Below, piece by piece: positions 55,807 through 63,300 of a stretch of 64,000 nucleotides of DNA (positions are counted from its first letter, which is position 1; each line of letters opens with the position of its first letter). Source of the stretch: Paracoccaceae bacterium. Lineage in GTDB: Bacteria; Pseudomonadota; Alphaproteobacteria; Rhodobacterales; Rhodobacteraceae. The translations under genes and the position numbers were made by a program. The stretch is taken from contig JAOTXT010000018.1 of the NCBI GenBank assembly GCA_029862205.1, positions 1-64,000 of the forward strand, read 5' to 3'. The notes below the pieces were generated by a model that saw only the letters and a list, made by a program, of their open reading frames with translations, searched no databases and was not told the origin of the DNA.

Positions 55807-55858
55807 GGCGGGCTTCAGCCCGCCGAATTCCCCAATGGCGGGATGAATCCCGCCCTAC
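55803..55858. repeat. Two-hairpin intergenic repeat, copy 2
   Basis: 56 bp: GTAGG, hairpin GGCGGGCTTCAGCCCGCC (55807-55824), a 12-nt spacer, hairpin GGCGGGATGAATCCCGCC (55837-55854), then CTAC. The ends are complementary. Its outer GTAG supplies the TAG stop of the aldolase gene and its outer CTAC supplies the TAG stop of the convergent GMC oxidoreductase gene. Likely bidirectional terminator. Confidence 0.85.
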
Positions 55859-57486
55859 CGCTGGAATGAAAATCGCGCCTCGATGGGCGGCAATTGCGGA
55901 CGGCCCAGGATGAAATCCGCCGCCCGGGCGGCGATCATCTGGATCGGGGCGTTCAGATTGGCGCTGATGATCCGGGGCATGACCGAGCCATCGACGACGC
56001 GCAGGCCCTCGATCCCGCGCACTCGGCATTCGCCGTCGACCACCGCGTCCGGGCCGATGCCCATGCGGCAGGTGCCGCAGGGGTGGAAATCAGTGGTGGT
56101 CATGGCCCGGATCGCCGCCTCGATCTCGGCATCGGTCCTCACGTCCGGCCCCGGGTCCATTTCCGCGCCGCGGAACCCGTCAAAAGCGGATTGGGCGATC
56201 AGGTCGCGTGCCAGTTTCAGCCCCTCAACCATCTGGCGCATGTCTTGCGCGTCGGTCAGGTAGTTGAATCGCTGCACCGGCTTTGCCGCCGGATCGGCGC
56301 AGGCGAGCGTGATCCGGCCTGTACTGCGCGGCCTCAGCAGATCCACATGCAGCGCGAAAGCCTGTTTCAGCTCGATCCGGTTGCCATGGTATTCGAAGCC
56401 GACCGGCCCGAAATGGTATTGCAGGTTCGGGAAGGCCACTTGGTCGTTGCCGCGCACCAGCCCGCCCGCCTCCCAGATGTTCGAGGCCGCGACGCCCGAA
56501 CGCGTGGCCAGCCACCGCGCGCCCTCCATCAGCTTGTTCAGCGGCCGGTTCACCACGTGGATCGGAAAGCTTCGGGTGCAGGCGTTCTGGATGATGATGC
56601 TCGGATGGTCTTGAAGGTTCGCCCCCACGCCGGGTAGGTCGAGGACGGGCTCGATCCCATGCTCGCGCAGATGGTCCGCCGGGCCAATGCCCGAGAGCAT
56701 GAGCGTCTGGGGCGAATTGATCGCCCCGCCCGAGAGGATCACTTCGCGTCCCGCCTCGGCCTGGAGGGTCTCGCCACCGTGGTCGTATTCCAACCCGACC
56801 GCGCGGTTGCCATCCATGATCACGCGGTGAACCATGGCACCGGTCAGGAGCGTGAGGTTCGCCCGCCGCAACGCCGGTCTCAGCCAGGCCACCGCGGCAC
56901 TGCACCGGCGCCCGTGGCGCTTGGTCGAGTCGAGCCGCGCCACCCCTTCGGGCTGATAGCCGTTCAGGTCGTCCGAGCGGCCCTGTCCGGCCTGCCCGCC
57001 CGCCTCGACGAAAGCGTCGAAGAGCGGGTTCGCATAGGCTCCCTTCGTCACCCCCAGCGGCCCGCCGGAGCCGCGCCACTCGTCGGCGCCACGGTCGCTG
57101 TCCTCGCCCGCCTTGAAATAGGGCAGGCAATCCGCGTAGGCCCAGCCGGGCAGGCCCAGATCGGCGGCCCAGCCGTCATAGTCGAGCGGATGGCCGCGCA
57201 TATAGACCATCGAGTTGATCGAAGACGACCCGCCCACCACCTTGCCACGCGGCATGTCCACAGAGCGGCCATCAAGCGCCGGTTCCGGCTCGGTCACGTA
57301 GTTCCAGTTTATCCGGGGGTCGCGATAGGCCCGGTAGACGCCCGCCGGGATGTGGATCATCAGGTCCCGATCCATCGGTCCCGCTTCCAGCAACAGGACC
57401 GAGTTGCCTGGATCTTCGCTCAGCTTGGCGGCCAGCACGCAACCCGCCGAACCGGCGCCAACGATGATGTAGTCGTAGCCGGTCAC
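55855..57486 (-). CDS. GMC-family FAD oxidoreductase (choline-dehydrogenase-like)
   Basis: 543 residues from GTG 57486. FAD motif YDYIIVGAGSAGCVLAAKLS at the N terminus; GMC signature 1 is MPRGKVVGGSSSINSMVYMR (about residue 80), signature 2 is GGAINSPQTLMLSGIGPAD (about 250). The C terminus shows DFHPCGTCRMGIGPDAVVD and the active-site block ANLNAPIQMIAARAADFILG (Asn replaces the second catalytic His position, as in choline/alcohol dehydrogenases). It oxidises an alcohol; the substrate is unknown. It starts 1 nt after the stop of the TPR gene, so they are one operon. Confidence 0.92.
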   Translation of the reverse strand: MTGYDYIIVGAGSAGCVLAAKLSEDPGNSVLLLEAGPMDRDLMIHIPAGVYRAYRDPRINWNYVTEPEPALDGRSVDMPRGKVVGGSSSINSMVYMRGHPLDYDGWAADLGLPGWAYADCLPYFKAGEDSDRGADEWRGSGGPLGVTKGAYANPLFDAFVEAGGQAGQGRSDDLNGYQPEGVARLDSTKRHGRRCSAAVAWLRPALRRANLTLLTGAMVHRVIMDGNRAVGLEYDHGGETLQAEAGREVILSGGAINSPQTLMLSGIGPADHLREHGIEPVLDLPGVGANLQDHPSIIIQNACTRSFPIHVVNRPLNKLMEGARWLATRSGVAASNIWEAGGLVRGNDQVAFPNLQYHFGPVGFEYHGNRIELKQAFALHVDLLRPRSTGRITLACADPAAKPVQRFNYLTDAQDMRQMVEGLKLARDLIAQSAFDGFRGAEMDPGPDVRTDAEIEAAIRAMTTTDFHPCGTCRMGIGPDAVVDGECRVRGIEGLRVVDGSVMPRIISANLNAPIQMIAARAADFILGRPQLPPIEARFSFQR

Positions 57487-57487
57487 C

Positions 57488-59146
57488 CTATTCGGCGGCC
57501 ATCGCCACCTGGCGGCAGAAGCAGGACGCCTTCACCGGCACCTCCGAGCGCGCCACCGCCAGATCAAGCCGCTGCTTGATGATAGCCGATTCCACCTTTT
57601 CGCCCCGATGGACCAGGCATTCGTGCAGCCCGTGCAGGCTCCAGACGTTCTCCGGGTGCTGGCAGGCACGGCTGAGCGTGCCGTCGAGCCCCAGATCGGC
57701 GCGGTAGACGGCCTCGGCCTCCTCGTAGTGACCCTGCTCTATCAATAGCGCCCCCAGTGCATGGCGCGAGGGCTGCATCCAACCCCAGGGCTCGTCATAG
57801 GGCAGGTTGTCGTCCAGTTCGACCGCCCGGCGCAGATGATCGAACGCCACATCGTGGTTGCCCTTGCGGTATTCGAGCTCGCCTTCCAGCATGGCCTCGG
57901 CCACCGCCAATAGGTCTATGACCAGGTTGTTGTGGACCCTCCGGCTGTCCGGCACTCGGGTCCGCGCTTCCAGGAAAAGCGCCTTTTCGGCCTCCGCCTC
58001 GGCCACCTCACCCAGCGCCGAGTGGGCCACCGCCTTGGCGTAGTGCATCATGGCGACGTTCGAACAGTAGAGCTCGCTGTCCTCCGGCAGGTCCTGGGCG
58101 ATGATCTCGCGCCATTTGCCGAAGCGCACCAGCACATGCTGCTTCATCGTGAGGTACGCTTCCAGGAAATCCGCCATCGGCGGGGATTCGATCCTCAGCG
58201 CTGCCTCGGGGACCGTGGCGATCAGCTCCTCGGCGGCCTCGATCGCCGGCGTGTATTGGCCGAGGAACATCGCCCCGTAGATCGCGAAGTGGAAATTGTG
58301 GATCACGTAGATCAGGTAGACGCCGGGATCGTCGGAATAGGCCAGGAAGCGGCGGTCCGGCCCCAGCGCCCGCTGATTATAGACCAGCACGTCGCGGTAA
58401 TGCCCGCAGAGCACGTCGATATGGGTCGGCATGTGAATCAGGTGGCCGGAATCCGGCACGATCCCGCGCAGCCGGTCGCCCGCACGCAGCGCCCGCTGCG
58501 GGAAGGGCGACATCTCCATCAGGTGGACATAGAGATGCAACAGGCCGGGATGGTTCCAGGCGGCCGGGATGGTTTCGAAAGCCTGCTCGAGGACCGCAAT
58601 CGCTTCCTCGGTTCCCGCGCCCTCGGCCGGTTTGCCAGTGGGCAGGTCCCACATCTTCCACGGCGTCTCGTTCATGATCGATTCAGCGAAGACGGCGCGT
58701 ACTTCAAGGTCGTCGGGATAGGCCCGGAGGATCTTGCGCATCTCGACCGTATAGGCCTTGTCCCAGACGCCCATGTCCTCGATCGCCTCGCGCTGGGGAT
58801 AGCGCGCGGGCAGTGCCCGGATCAGCGCCTGCTCGACCTCGCTCACATTGTCCGCATTGGCCAGCGCGCCCTGCATCGCGTCATAGGACGCCTCCAGCGC
58901 CATCTGCCGGCCCTTCGGATCATAGCGGTGCCAGGGCAGGTTGTAGTTCGGCCCGGCGGCGTAGCTGATGCCCCAATGGGCCATCGCGCAGGCGGGATCA
59001 TGCTCCAGGGCCTTCTGAAAGCACTTGATCGCCTCGCCATGATTGAAGCCGAAGAGCCAGTTGAGCCCGCGGTCGAACCAGAGCTGGGCATCGGGCGAGG
59101 TGGTCGTGACTTTCCGGCTATAGGGCCCGAGATCGAAATAGGTCAT
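57488..59146 (-). CDS. His-rich TPR-repeat protein
   Basis: 552 residues, helical throughout. TPR units are clear at GLNWLFGFNHGEAIKCFQKA (residues 27-60) and GALLIEQGHYEEAEAVYRAD (about 470). The centre has conserved-looking histidines: NHPGLLHLYVHLMEMSPFPQ, SGHLIHMPTHIDVLCGHYRD and YVIHNFHFAIYG. The H-x4-H-x3-H...HMPxHI pattern recurs in a family of bacterial TPR proteins and could bind a metal or heme; that is inference. There is no signal peptide. It is co-transcribed with the GMC oxidoreductase 1 nt downstream. A function in common, such as oxidising a shared compound, is unproven. Confidence 0.82.
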   Translation of the reverse strand: MTYFDLGPYSRKVTTTSPDAQLWFDRGLNWLFGFNHGEAIKCFQKALEHDPACAMAHWGISYAAGPNYNLPWHRYDPKGRQMALEASYDAMQGALANADNVSEVEQALIRALPARYPQREAIEDMGVWDKAYTVEMRKILRAYPDDLEVRAVFAESIMNETPWKMWDLPTGKPAEGAGTEEAIAVLEQAFETIPAAWNHPGLLHLYVHLMEMSPFPQRALRAGDRLRGIVPDSGHLIHMPTHIDVLCGHYRDVLVYNQRALGPDRRFLAYSDDPGVYLIYVIHNFHFAIYGAMFLGQYTPAIEAAEELIATVPEAALRIESPPMADFLEAYLTMKQHVLVRFGKWREIIAQDLPEDSELYCSNVAMMHYAKAVAHSALGEVAEAEAEKALFLEARTRVPDSRRVHNNLVIDLLAVAEAMLEGELEYRKGNHDVAFDHLRRAVELDDNLPYDEPWGWMQPSRHALGALLIEQGHYEEAEAVYRADLGLDGTLSRACQHPENVWSLHGLHECLVHRGEKVESAIIKQRLDLAVARSEVPVKASCFCRQVAMAAE

Positions 59147-59291
59147 GTCTGCCCCTTGATTGACGGCAATCCCATCCCGCGCCCGGGGCCAGTCTAGGTT
59201 GGCGGGAGCTGTGAGGCCAAGCGATTCTGGTAGTGTCTCAGTTAGGAGTTGTCAGCCTCGAGCCCTGTGCGGACATGCATTTTGCGCAGGT

Positions 59292-59320
59292 TTGACATAT
59301 TAGGGCATTTGTCCTAATCA
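59292..59320 (+). promoter_or_regulatory. Promoter and operator of the tetR-yciI-tag unit
   Basis: TTGACA (59292-59297), 17 nt, TAATCA (59315-59320). Between them lies the 20-bp imperfect palindrome ATTAGGGCATTTGTCCTAAT (59299-59318), with perfect ATTAGG/CCTAAT ends. An operator between -35 and -10 fits strong autorepression by the TetR protein encoded 30 nt downstream. Confidence 0.78.
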
Positions 59321-59349
59321 TGCTTGTGTACGGTGCAGATGGTTTCAAA

Positions 59350-59946
59350 ATGGCCCGCATTTCGACACGCGAACAAATACTCCAGGAAGCGGACCAGCTA
59401 TTCTATGAAGGCGGGTTCGAAGGCACGTCTTTCGCGGATATTGCCGCTGCGGTCGGTATCTCGCGCGGGAATTTCTACTACCATTTCAAGACAAAGGACG
59501 AGATTCTTGACGGCGTGATTTCGCGCCGGATGGAAGCGACGCGCGCAATGCTGGATGCGTGGGCGGCCGAGAACGATTCCCCGGCAGAGCGGATCGTGTC
59601 CTTTATCCGGATTCTGATCGACAACCGCACCAAGATCATGGATTTCGGCTGTCCGGTTGGAACGCTCAGCTCTGAACTGGCAAAACTTGATCACGCGGCA
59701 CAGGAGCGTGCGGCCGATATATTCGGCCTGTTCCGCGACTGGCTCGCAGGGCAATTCCGCGCATTGGGTCAGGAGGAGCGTGCCGATGAGCTTGCGCTGC
59801 ATTTGCTGGGGCGCTCGCAAGGGGTAGCTGTCATGGCAACAGCCTTTAGGGATGAGAGTTTTGTCCGTTCCGAGGTGGATGCTCTGGAAGCCCGGGTGCA
59901 GGCCTTGTGCCTTGCGCCCTCAAACCATCAACCAGAGGAGAACTGA
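59350..59946 (+). CDS. TetR/AcrR-family regulator
   Basis: 198 residues from ATG 59350; the earlier ATG at 59320 overlaps the -10 element. The HTH is FADIAAAVGISRGNFYYHFK, followed by TKDEILDGVISRRMEATRAM. The ligand domain contains a single cysteine in DFGCPVGTLSSELAKLD, like TetR_C_11/YjdC-type repressors of electrophile-response genes. It is the first gene of a three-gene unit: its TGA is followed immediately by the GTG of the yciI-like gene. Base composition is lower in GC than the neighbours, suggesting later acquisition. Confidence 0.9.
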   Translation: MARISTREQILQEADQLFYEGGFEGTSFADIAAAVGISRGNFYYHFKTKDEILDGVISRRMEATRAMLDAWAAENDSPAERIVSFIRILIDNRTKIMDFGCPVGTLSSELAKLDHAAQERAADIFGLFRDWLAGQFRALGQEERADELALHLLGRSQGVAVMATAFRDESFVRSEVDALEARVQALCLAPSNHQPEEN

Positions 59947-60237
59947 GTGTATATCGTTTTGCTGAAGTTCGCTGAGAACAAATCAGCCGCATCTAAATTC
60001 ATGGACGCCCACAATGCGTGGATCGCCCAAGGGTTTGCAGACGGCGTGTTCCAATGCGTCGGATCGCTCGCCTCCGGAGGCGGGGCTGTGATCGCCCTTG
60101 GCGAAGATCCGTCAGCCTTCGATGAACGGGTCCGTTCCGATCCTTTTGTGGAACATTGCGTGGTCAACGTCGAAATCCACCAGATTGATCCAAAACGCAC
60201 CGTTCCCGCCCTGGAGTTCCTGAAGGCCGCACCGTGA
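59947..60237 (+). CDS. YciI-like protein
   Basis: 96 residues from GTG 59947, directly after the TetR stop codon. It has the ferredoxin-like layout of YciI: YIVLLKFAENKSAASKFMDA, HNAWIAQGFADGVFQCVGSL, AVIALGEDPSAFDERVRSDP and VNVEIHQIDPKR. The His of AHNAWI and the Asp of RSDPF occupy the usual putative active-site positions. Function unknown; some relatives are degradative hydrolases or dehalogenase-like. The stop overlaps the tag start by 4 nt (GTGA). Confidence 0.87.
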   Translation: MYIVLLKFAENKSAASKFMDAHNAWIAQGFADGVFQCVGSLASGGGAVIALGEDPSAFDERVRSDPFVEHCVVNVEIHQIDPKRTVPALEFLKAAP

Positions 60238-60842
60238 CAGATCTTGTGACCGGGCTGGATGGGCGGCAACGCTGCCGATGGTGTGCAGCCGCCCCCGAAT
60301 TCCTTGACTACCACGACAAGGAATGGGGCTTTCCCGTTGCCGATGACATCCGCCTGTTTGAAAAACTCTGTCTGGAGAGCTTTCAATCAGGGCTGAGCTG
60401 GCGAACGATCCTCGCCAAACGGGCGGGCTTCCGGGCCGCGTTCAAAGGCTTCAATTTCCGAAAGGTTGCGGAGTTCGACAAAACCGATGTGGCGCGCCTT
60501 CTGGCTGATAGCGCGATTGTGCGCCACCGGGGCAAGATCGAGGCGATCATCAATAATGCCCGCAAGGTATGTGAACTGGTCGATGCCGAGGGGTCGCTGG
60601 CGGCCTTCATCTGGCGTTTTGAGCCTTCTGAGGACGAACTTGCGTCTCCCCAGAGCGCGTCTACTTCCCCTCCATCGATCCGCCTGTCCAAGGAACTAAA
60701 GAAACGCGGATGGAAATTTGTCGGCCCCACAACCGTCTATGCATTCATGCAGGCGATGGGGCTCATCAACGATCATGCCGAGGCTTGCGCCCTGCGAGAC
60801 GAAATTCGCCTCGCGCGGAGGAAATTTGTGCCTCCGAAGTAA
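60234..60842 (+). CDS. tag: DNA-3-methyladenine glycosylase I
   Basis: 202 residues from GTG 60234. It removes 3-methyladenine from alkylated DNA. The Tag signature is complete: RCRWCAAAPEFLDYHDKEWG (Cys and His zinc ligands; Glu/Trp pocket), LFEKLCLESFQSGLSWRTIL, FVGPTTVYAFMQAMGLINDH and the second zinc pair H-A-E-A-C (about residue 180). It overlaps the yciI-like gene by 4 nt and is under the same TetR-controlled promoter, so the unit may respond to an alkylating or electrophilic stress. GC is lower than flanking genes. Confidence 0.95.
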   Translation: MTDLVTGLDGRQRCRWCAAAPEFLDYHDKEWGFPVADDIRLFEKLCLESFQSGLSWRTILAKRAGFRAAFKGFNFRKVAEFDKTDVARLLADSAIVRHRGKIEAIINNARKVCELVDAEGSLAAFIWRFEPSEDELASPQSASTSPPSIRLSKELKKRGWKFVGPTTVYAFMQAMGLINDHAEACALRDEIRLARRKFVPPK

Positions 60843-60946
60843 CCGCTTCCACAACCCTCACCGGTTTCCTTGAATGACGGCTCTGTCCCGCATTGCCGAA
60901 ATTCGAACTGAGGCATTACCGCAATTCCCGGTCGCATAATGTCGGG

Positions 60947-61366
60947 CTAGCCTTTGTAACCGCCCATCTTGCAGATCAGCTTCCATTCCGCCGCCGTCAC
61001 CGGCACGACCGAGAGGCGCGACTGCTTGACCAGCGCGAGGTCCGAGAGCCTCGGCTCGGCCTTGATCTCGGCCAGCGTCACCGGACGGGGAAACGGGGCG
61101 ACCGCCTTCACGTCCACGCATTCCCAGCGCGGGTCGTCGGTGGTGGAATCCGGATGCGCCTCGGCCGAGACCTCGACCACGCCGACGATCTGCTTCTCGT
61201 TGACCGAGTGGTAGAAGAAGCCCAGATCGCCGGCCTTCATCTCGCGCATGTTGTTGCGGGCCTGGTAGTTACGCACCCCGTCCCATTCCTCGCCCGCCGC
61301 GCCCTTGGCGACCTGATCGTCCCAGCCCCAGGTATTGGGTTCGGATTTGAACAGCCAAAAGGCCAT
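60947..61366 (-). CDS. EVE-domain protein
   Basis: 139 residues, the standard length. The EVE (PUA-like) fold runs the full protein: AFWLFKSEPNTWGWDDQVAK, EEWDGVRNYQARNNMREMKA, GDLGFFYHSVNEKQIVGVVE and LVKQSRLSVVPVTAAEWKLI. The aromatic/acidic pocket (W...DGVRNYQARN) is that used by EVE/YTH relatives to read modified bases. The partner and target are unknown. A minus-strand gene separated by 36 nt from the upstream APH-kinase gene, so co-transcription is possible. Confidence 0.93.
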   Translation of the reverse strand: MAFWLFKSEPNTWGWDDQVAKGAAGEEWDGVRNYQARNNMREMKAGDLGFFYHSVNEKQIVGVVEVSAEAHPDSTTDDPRWECVDVKAVAPFPRPVTLAEIKAEPRLSDLALVKQSRLSVVPVTAAEWKLICKMGGYKG

Positions 61367-61402
61367 GGGTGCGCTCCCTCGATTGTCAGGCTTTGGCCCG
61401 TT

Positions 61403-62935
61403 CTATTGCGCTAGCGAGGCGAAGGCCAGTTCCGCGACCGCCTCGGGCGTGCCGTCCGCCGAGATCCGCTGCCATGAGATTTGGCCCAGATCGTAACCCA
61501 ATTGGGCCTCGACCGCGGCGACGCCGGCATCGGAGGCATCGCGCCCGCGCGCATCGACCCGGGCCTTCAGCCGGTTTGGCGCCGCATCGAGCCAGAAACC
61601 GTGGAACGGCACCCCGGCCGCCGTGGCGACCTCGGCGGCCGCCGCGCGCTCCGATTCCCGGAAATGCGCAGCGTCCAGGATGACGACCGCACCGCCCGCC
61701 AGCGCCATTGCCGCCCGCGCGCGCATCTCCGCATAGACCCGGGTCGAGACCTCCGGCGCATAGGCCTCCTGCGGCAAGCGCTGGTCGAGATCCACCGCCC
61801 AGAAGCCCTTGCGGATCACATCCGAGCGCAGGACGACCGCGCCGAAGCGCGCCGCGAGGGTCCAGGCCAGCGTCGATTTGCCGGACCCGGAGAGACCGCC
61901 GACCGCGATCAGCCGGGCGGGCGGCGCCTCGGTCAGGTAGCCAATCGCGAGCGCCAGATAGGCCCGGGCCTCGGCCAACTCGTCGGCGTGGCCTGCGAGG
62001 TCCTGCCCACGCAAGGCCAGTGCGCTGACCTTGGCGCGGATTCCGGCCCGGCAGGCCTTGAAAAAGGGCAGCAGCGCCAACCCGCCATAAGCGGTCGAGA
62101 CCTCTGCATCGGGTTCAGCCGCCATCCATTCCGCCCAGGCATTGAAGACCTCGGTGGCCAGTTCCCCATGCCCCCGGTGGTCCAGGTCCATCAGCAGGAA
62201 GGCAAGGTCGTAGAGCGGATCGATATTCGTGAAGGCATCGTTAAAGTCGATACAGTCGAAGGGTGCGGGTCGGCCCTGCCAGAGGACGATGTTGCGCAGG
62301 TGCAGGTCGCCGTGACAGCGCCGGGCCCCGCGCGTCTCCGCCAGCGCCGCGCAGGCCTCGGCCCGTGCCTGGACTTCCGCCGAGAACCGCGCAACGGCGA
62401 GTTCACCCAGAATATCAGCAAGCTCGATCAGCTCGTTCGTCTCGCGACCGGCGAAAGCGGGCAGGCGGCCCATCCCGGGCCGCGCGGGCGCCGCCTTGTG
62501 CATATCGGCCACGGCGCACCCGGTCTTGCGCATCAGTTCGGGTGTCAGCCGGCCATCGGCGGCCATCCGATCGAAGAGTTCGCTTTGCCGGAACCGCCGC
62601 ATGACGACCACCGGTTCGGCCTCCTCGGGCGGATCGTCCGGCGGCAACAGCTCCCAGCCCTCACACCGCGCCACGATGCCGCCGAGGCCGAGATAGAGCC
62701 CAGGCGCGGTCGCGCCGTTCAGCCGGATCTCGCGCCCGGCGCAGTCGCGCCGCCGGTCGCGGCTTGCGTAGTCGAGCCAGCCGTAATCCACAGGACGGCG
62801 CAGTTTCCAGGCCCGATCCCCGGCCACGACCACCACCGCTGTGTGGGTGTCGATACGCCTGGTCTCCTCCCCGCCATGGGTGGCGGGATCGGCAAGGAAG
62901 GCGGCCATCTGGTCGAAATCTTGGGTCATGGCCAT
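61403..62935 (-). CDS. Aminoglycoside-phosphotransferase-like/P-loop kinase fusion
   Basis: 510 residues from ATG 62935 (ATG 62929 is an alternative); the longer open frame overlaps the YciI gene. The N-terminal half is an APH/choline-kinase-like fold with the Brenner motif RRCHGDLHLRNIVLWQGRPA and FDCIDFNDAFTNIDPLYDLA (about residues 215-245). The C-terminal half is a small P-loop kinase with Walker A VGGLSGSGKSTLAWTLAARF (about 340) and DVIRKGF. This two-domain architecture is widespread and uncharacterised; it was once annotated as gluconate-kinase-like. The substrate is unknown. Confidence 0.88.
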   Translation of the reverse strand: MAMTQDFDQMAAFLADPATHGGEETRRIDTHTAVVVVAGDRAWKLRRPVDYGWLDYASRDRRRDCAGREIRLNGATAPGLYLGLGGIVARCEGWELLPPDDPPEEAEPVVVMRRFRQSELFDRMAADGRLTPELMRKTGCAVADMHKAAPARPGMGRLPAFAGRETNELIELADILGELAVARFSAEVQARAEACAALAETRGARRCHGDLHLRNIVLWQGRPAPFDCIDFNDAFTNIDPLYDLAFLLMDLDHRGHGELATEVFNAWAEWMAAEPDAEVSTAYGGLALLPFFKACRAGIRAKVSALALRGQDLAGHADELAEARAYLALAIGYLTEAPPARLIAVGGLSGSGKSTLAWTLAARFGAVVLRSDVIRKGFWAVDLDQRLPQEAYAPEVSTRVYAEMRARAAMALAGGAVVILDAAHFRESERAAAAEVATAAGVPFHGFWLDAAPNRLKARVDARGRDASDAGVAAVEAQLGYDLGQISWQRISADGTPEAVAELAFASLAQ

Positions 62936-63014
62936 GTCCCGGCTATAAGCCGGGACCCCGATAGTTTCCGATGAACGTCGAGGCCCCGGATCGTGTCCGG
63001 AGCATTGGAGCCGG

Positions 63015-63287
63015 TCACCCCACCACCCGCTTCCATGTCCGGATTTCGACGCGCTCGAACAAGCCCGCCTTGGTATAGGGATCGGCAGCGGCCCAGGCCT
63101 CCGCGCCCTCGCGGTCACCCTCATAGATCAACAGCGAGCCGCACATCTCGCCCGCCTCGTCCAGGAACGGGCCCGCTTGAACAATCGCGCCATCAGCGCC
63201 GTTGATATGGGCCAGATGCGCTTCGCGGTTGGTCTTCCGGGTCTCGATCGCTCCCGGCTTGTCGATGCAGATGATGGCGTAGAGCAT
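63015..63287 (-). CDS. YciI family protein
   Basis: 90 residues. The canonical YciI pattern is present: MLYAIICIDKPGAIETRKTN, REAHLAHINGADGAIVQAGP, GSLLIYEGDREGAEAWAAAD and PYTKAGLFERVEIRTWKRV. The His of AHLAHI and the Asp of AADPY form the putative active site. It is more typical than the copy at 59947. It starts 13 nt downstream of the gpsA stop; a gpsA-yciI-EVE order is common in Rhodobacteraceae. Function unknown. Confidence 0.93.
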   Translation of the reverse strand: MLYAIICIDKPGAIETRKTNREAHLAHINGADGAIVQAGPFLDEAGEMCGSLLIYEGDREGAEAWAAADPYTKAGLFERVEIRTWKRVVG

Positions 63288-63300
63288 GGAGGTCTCCTGG

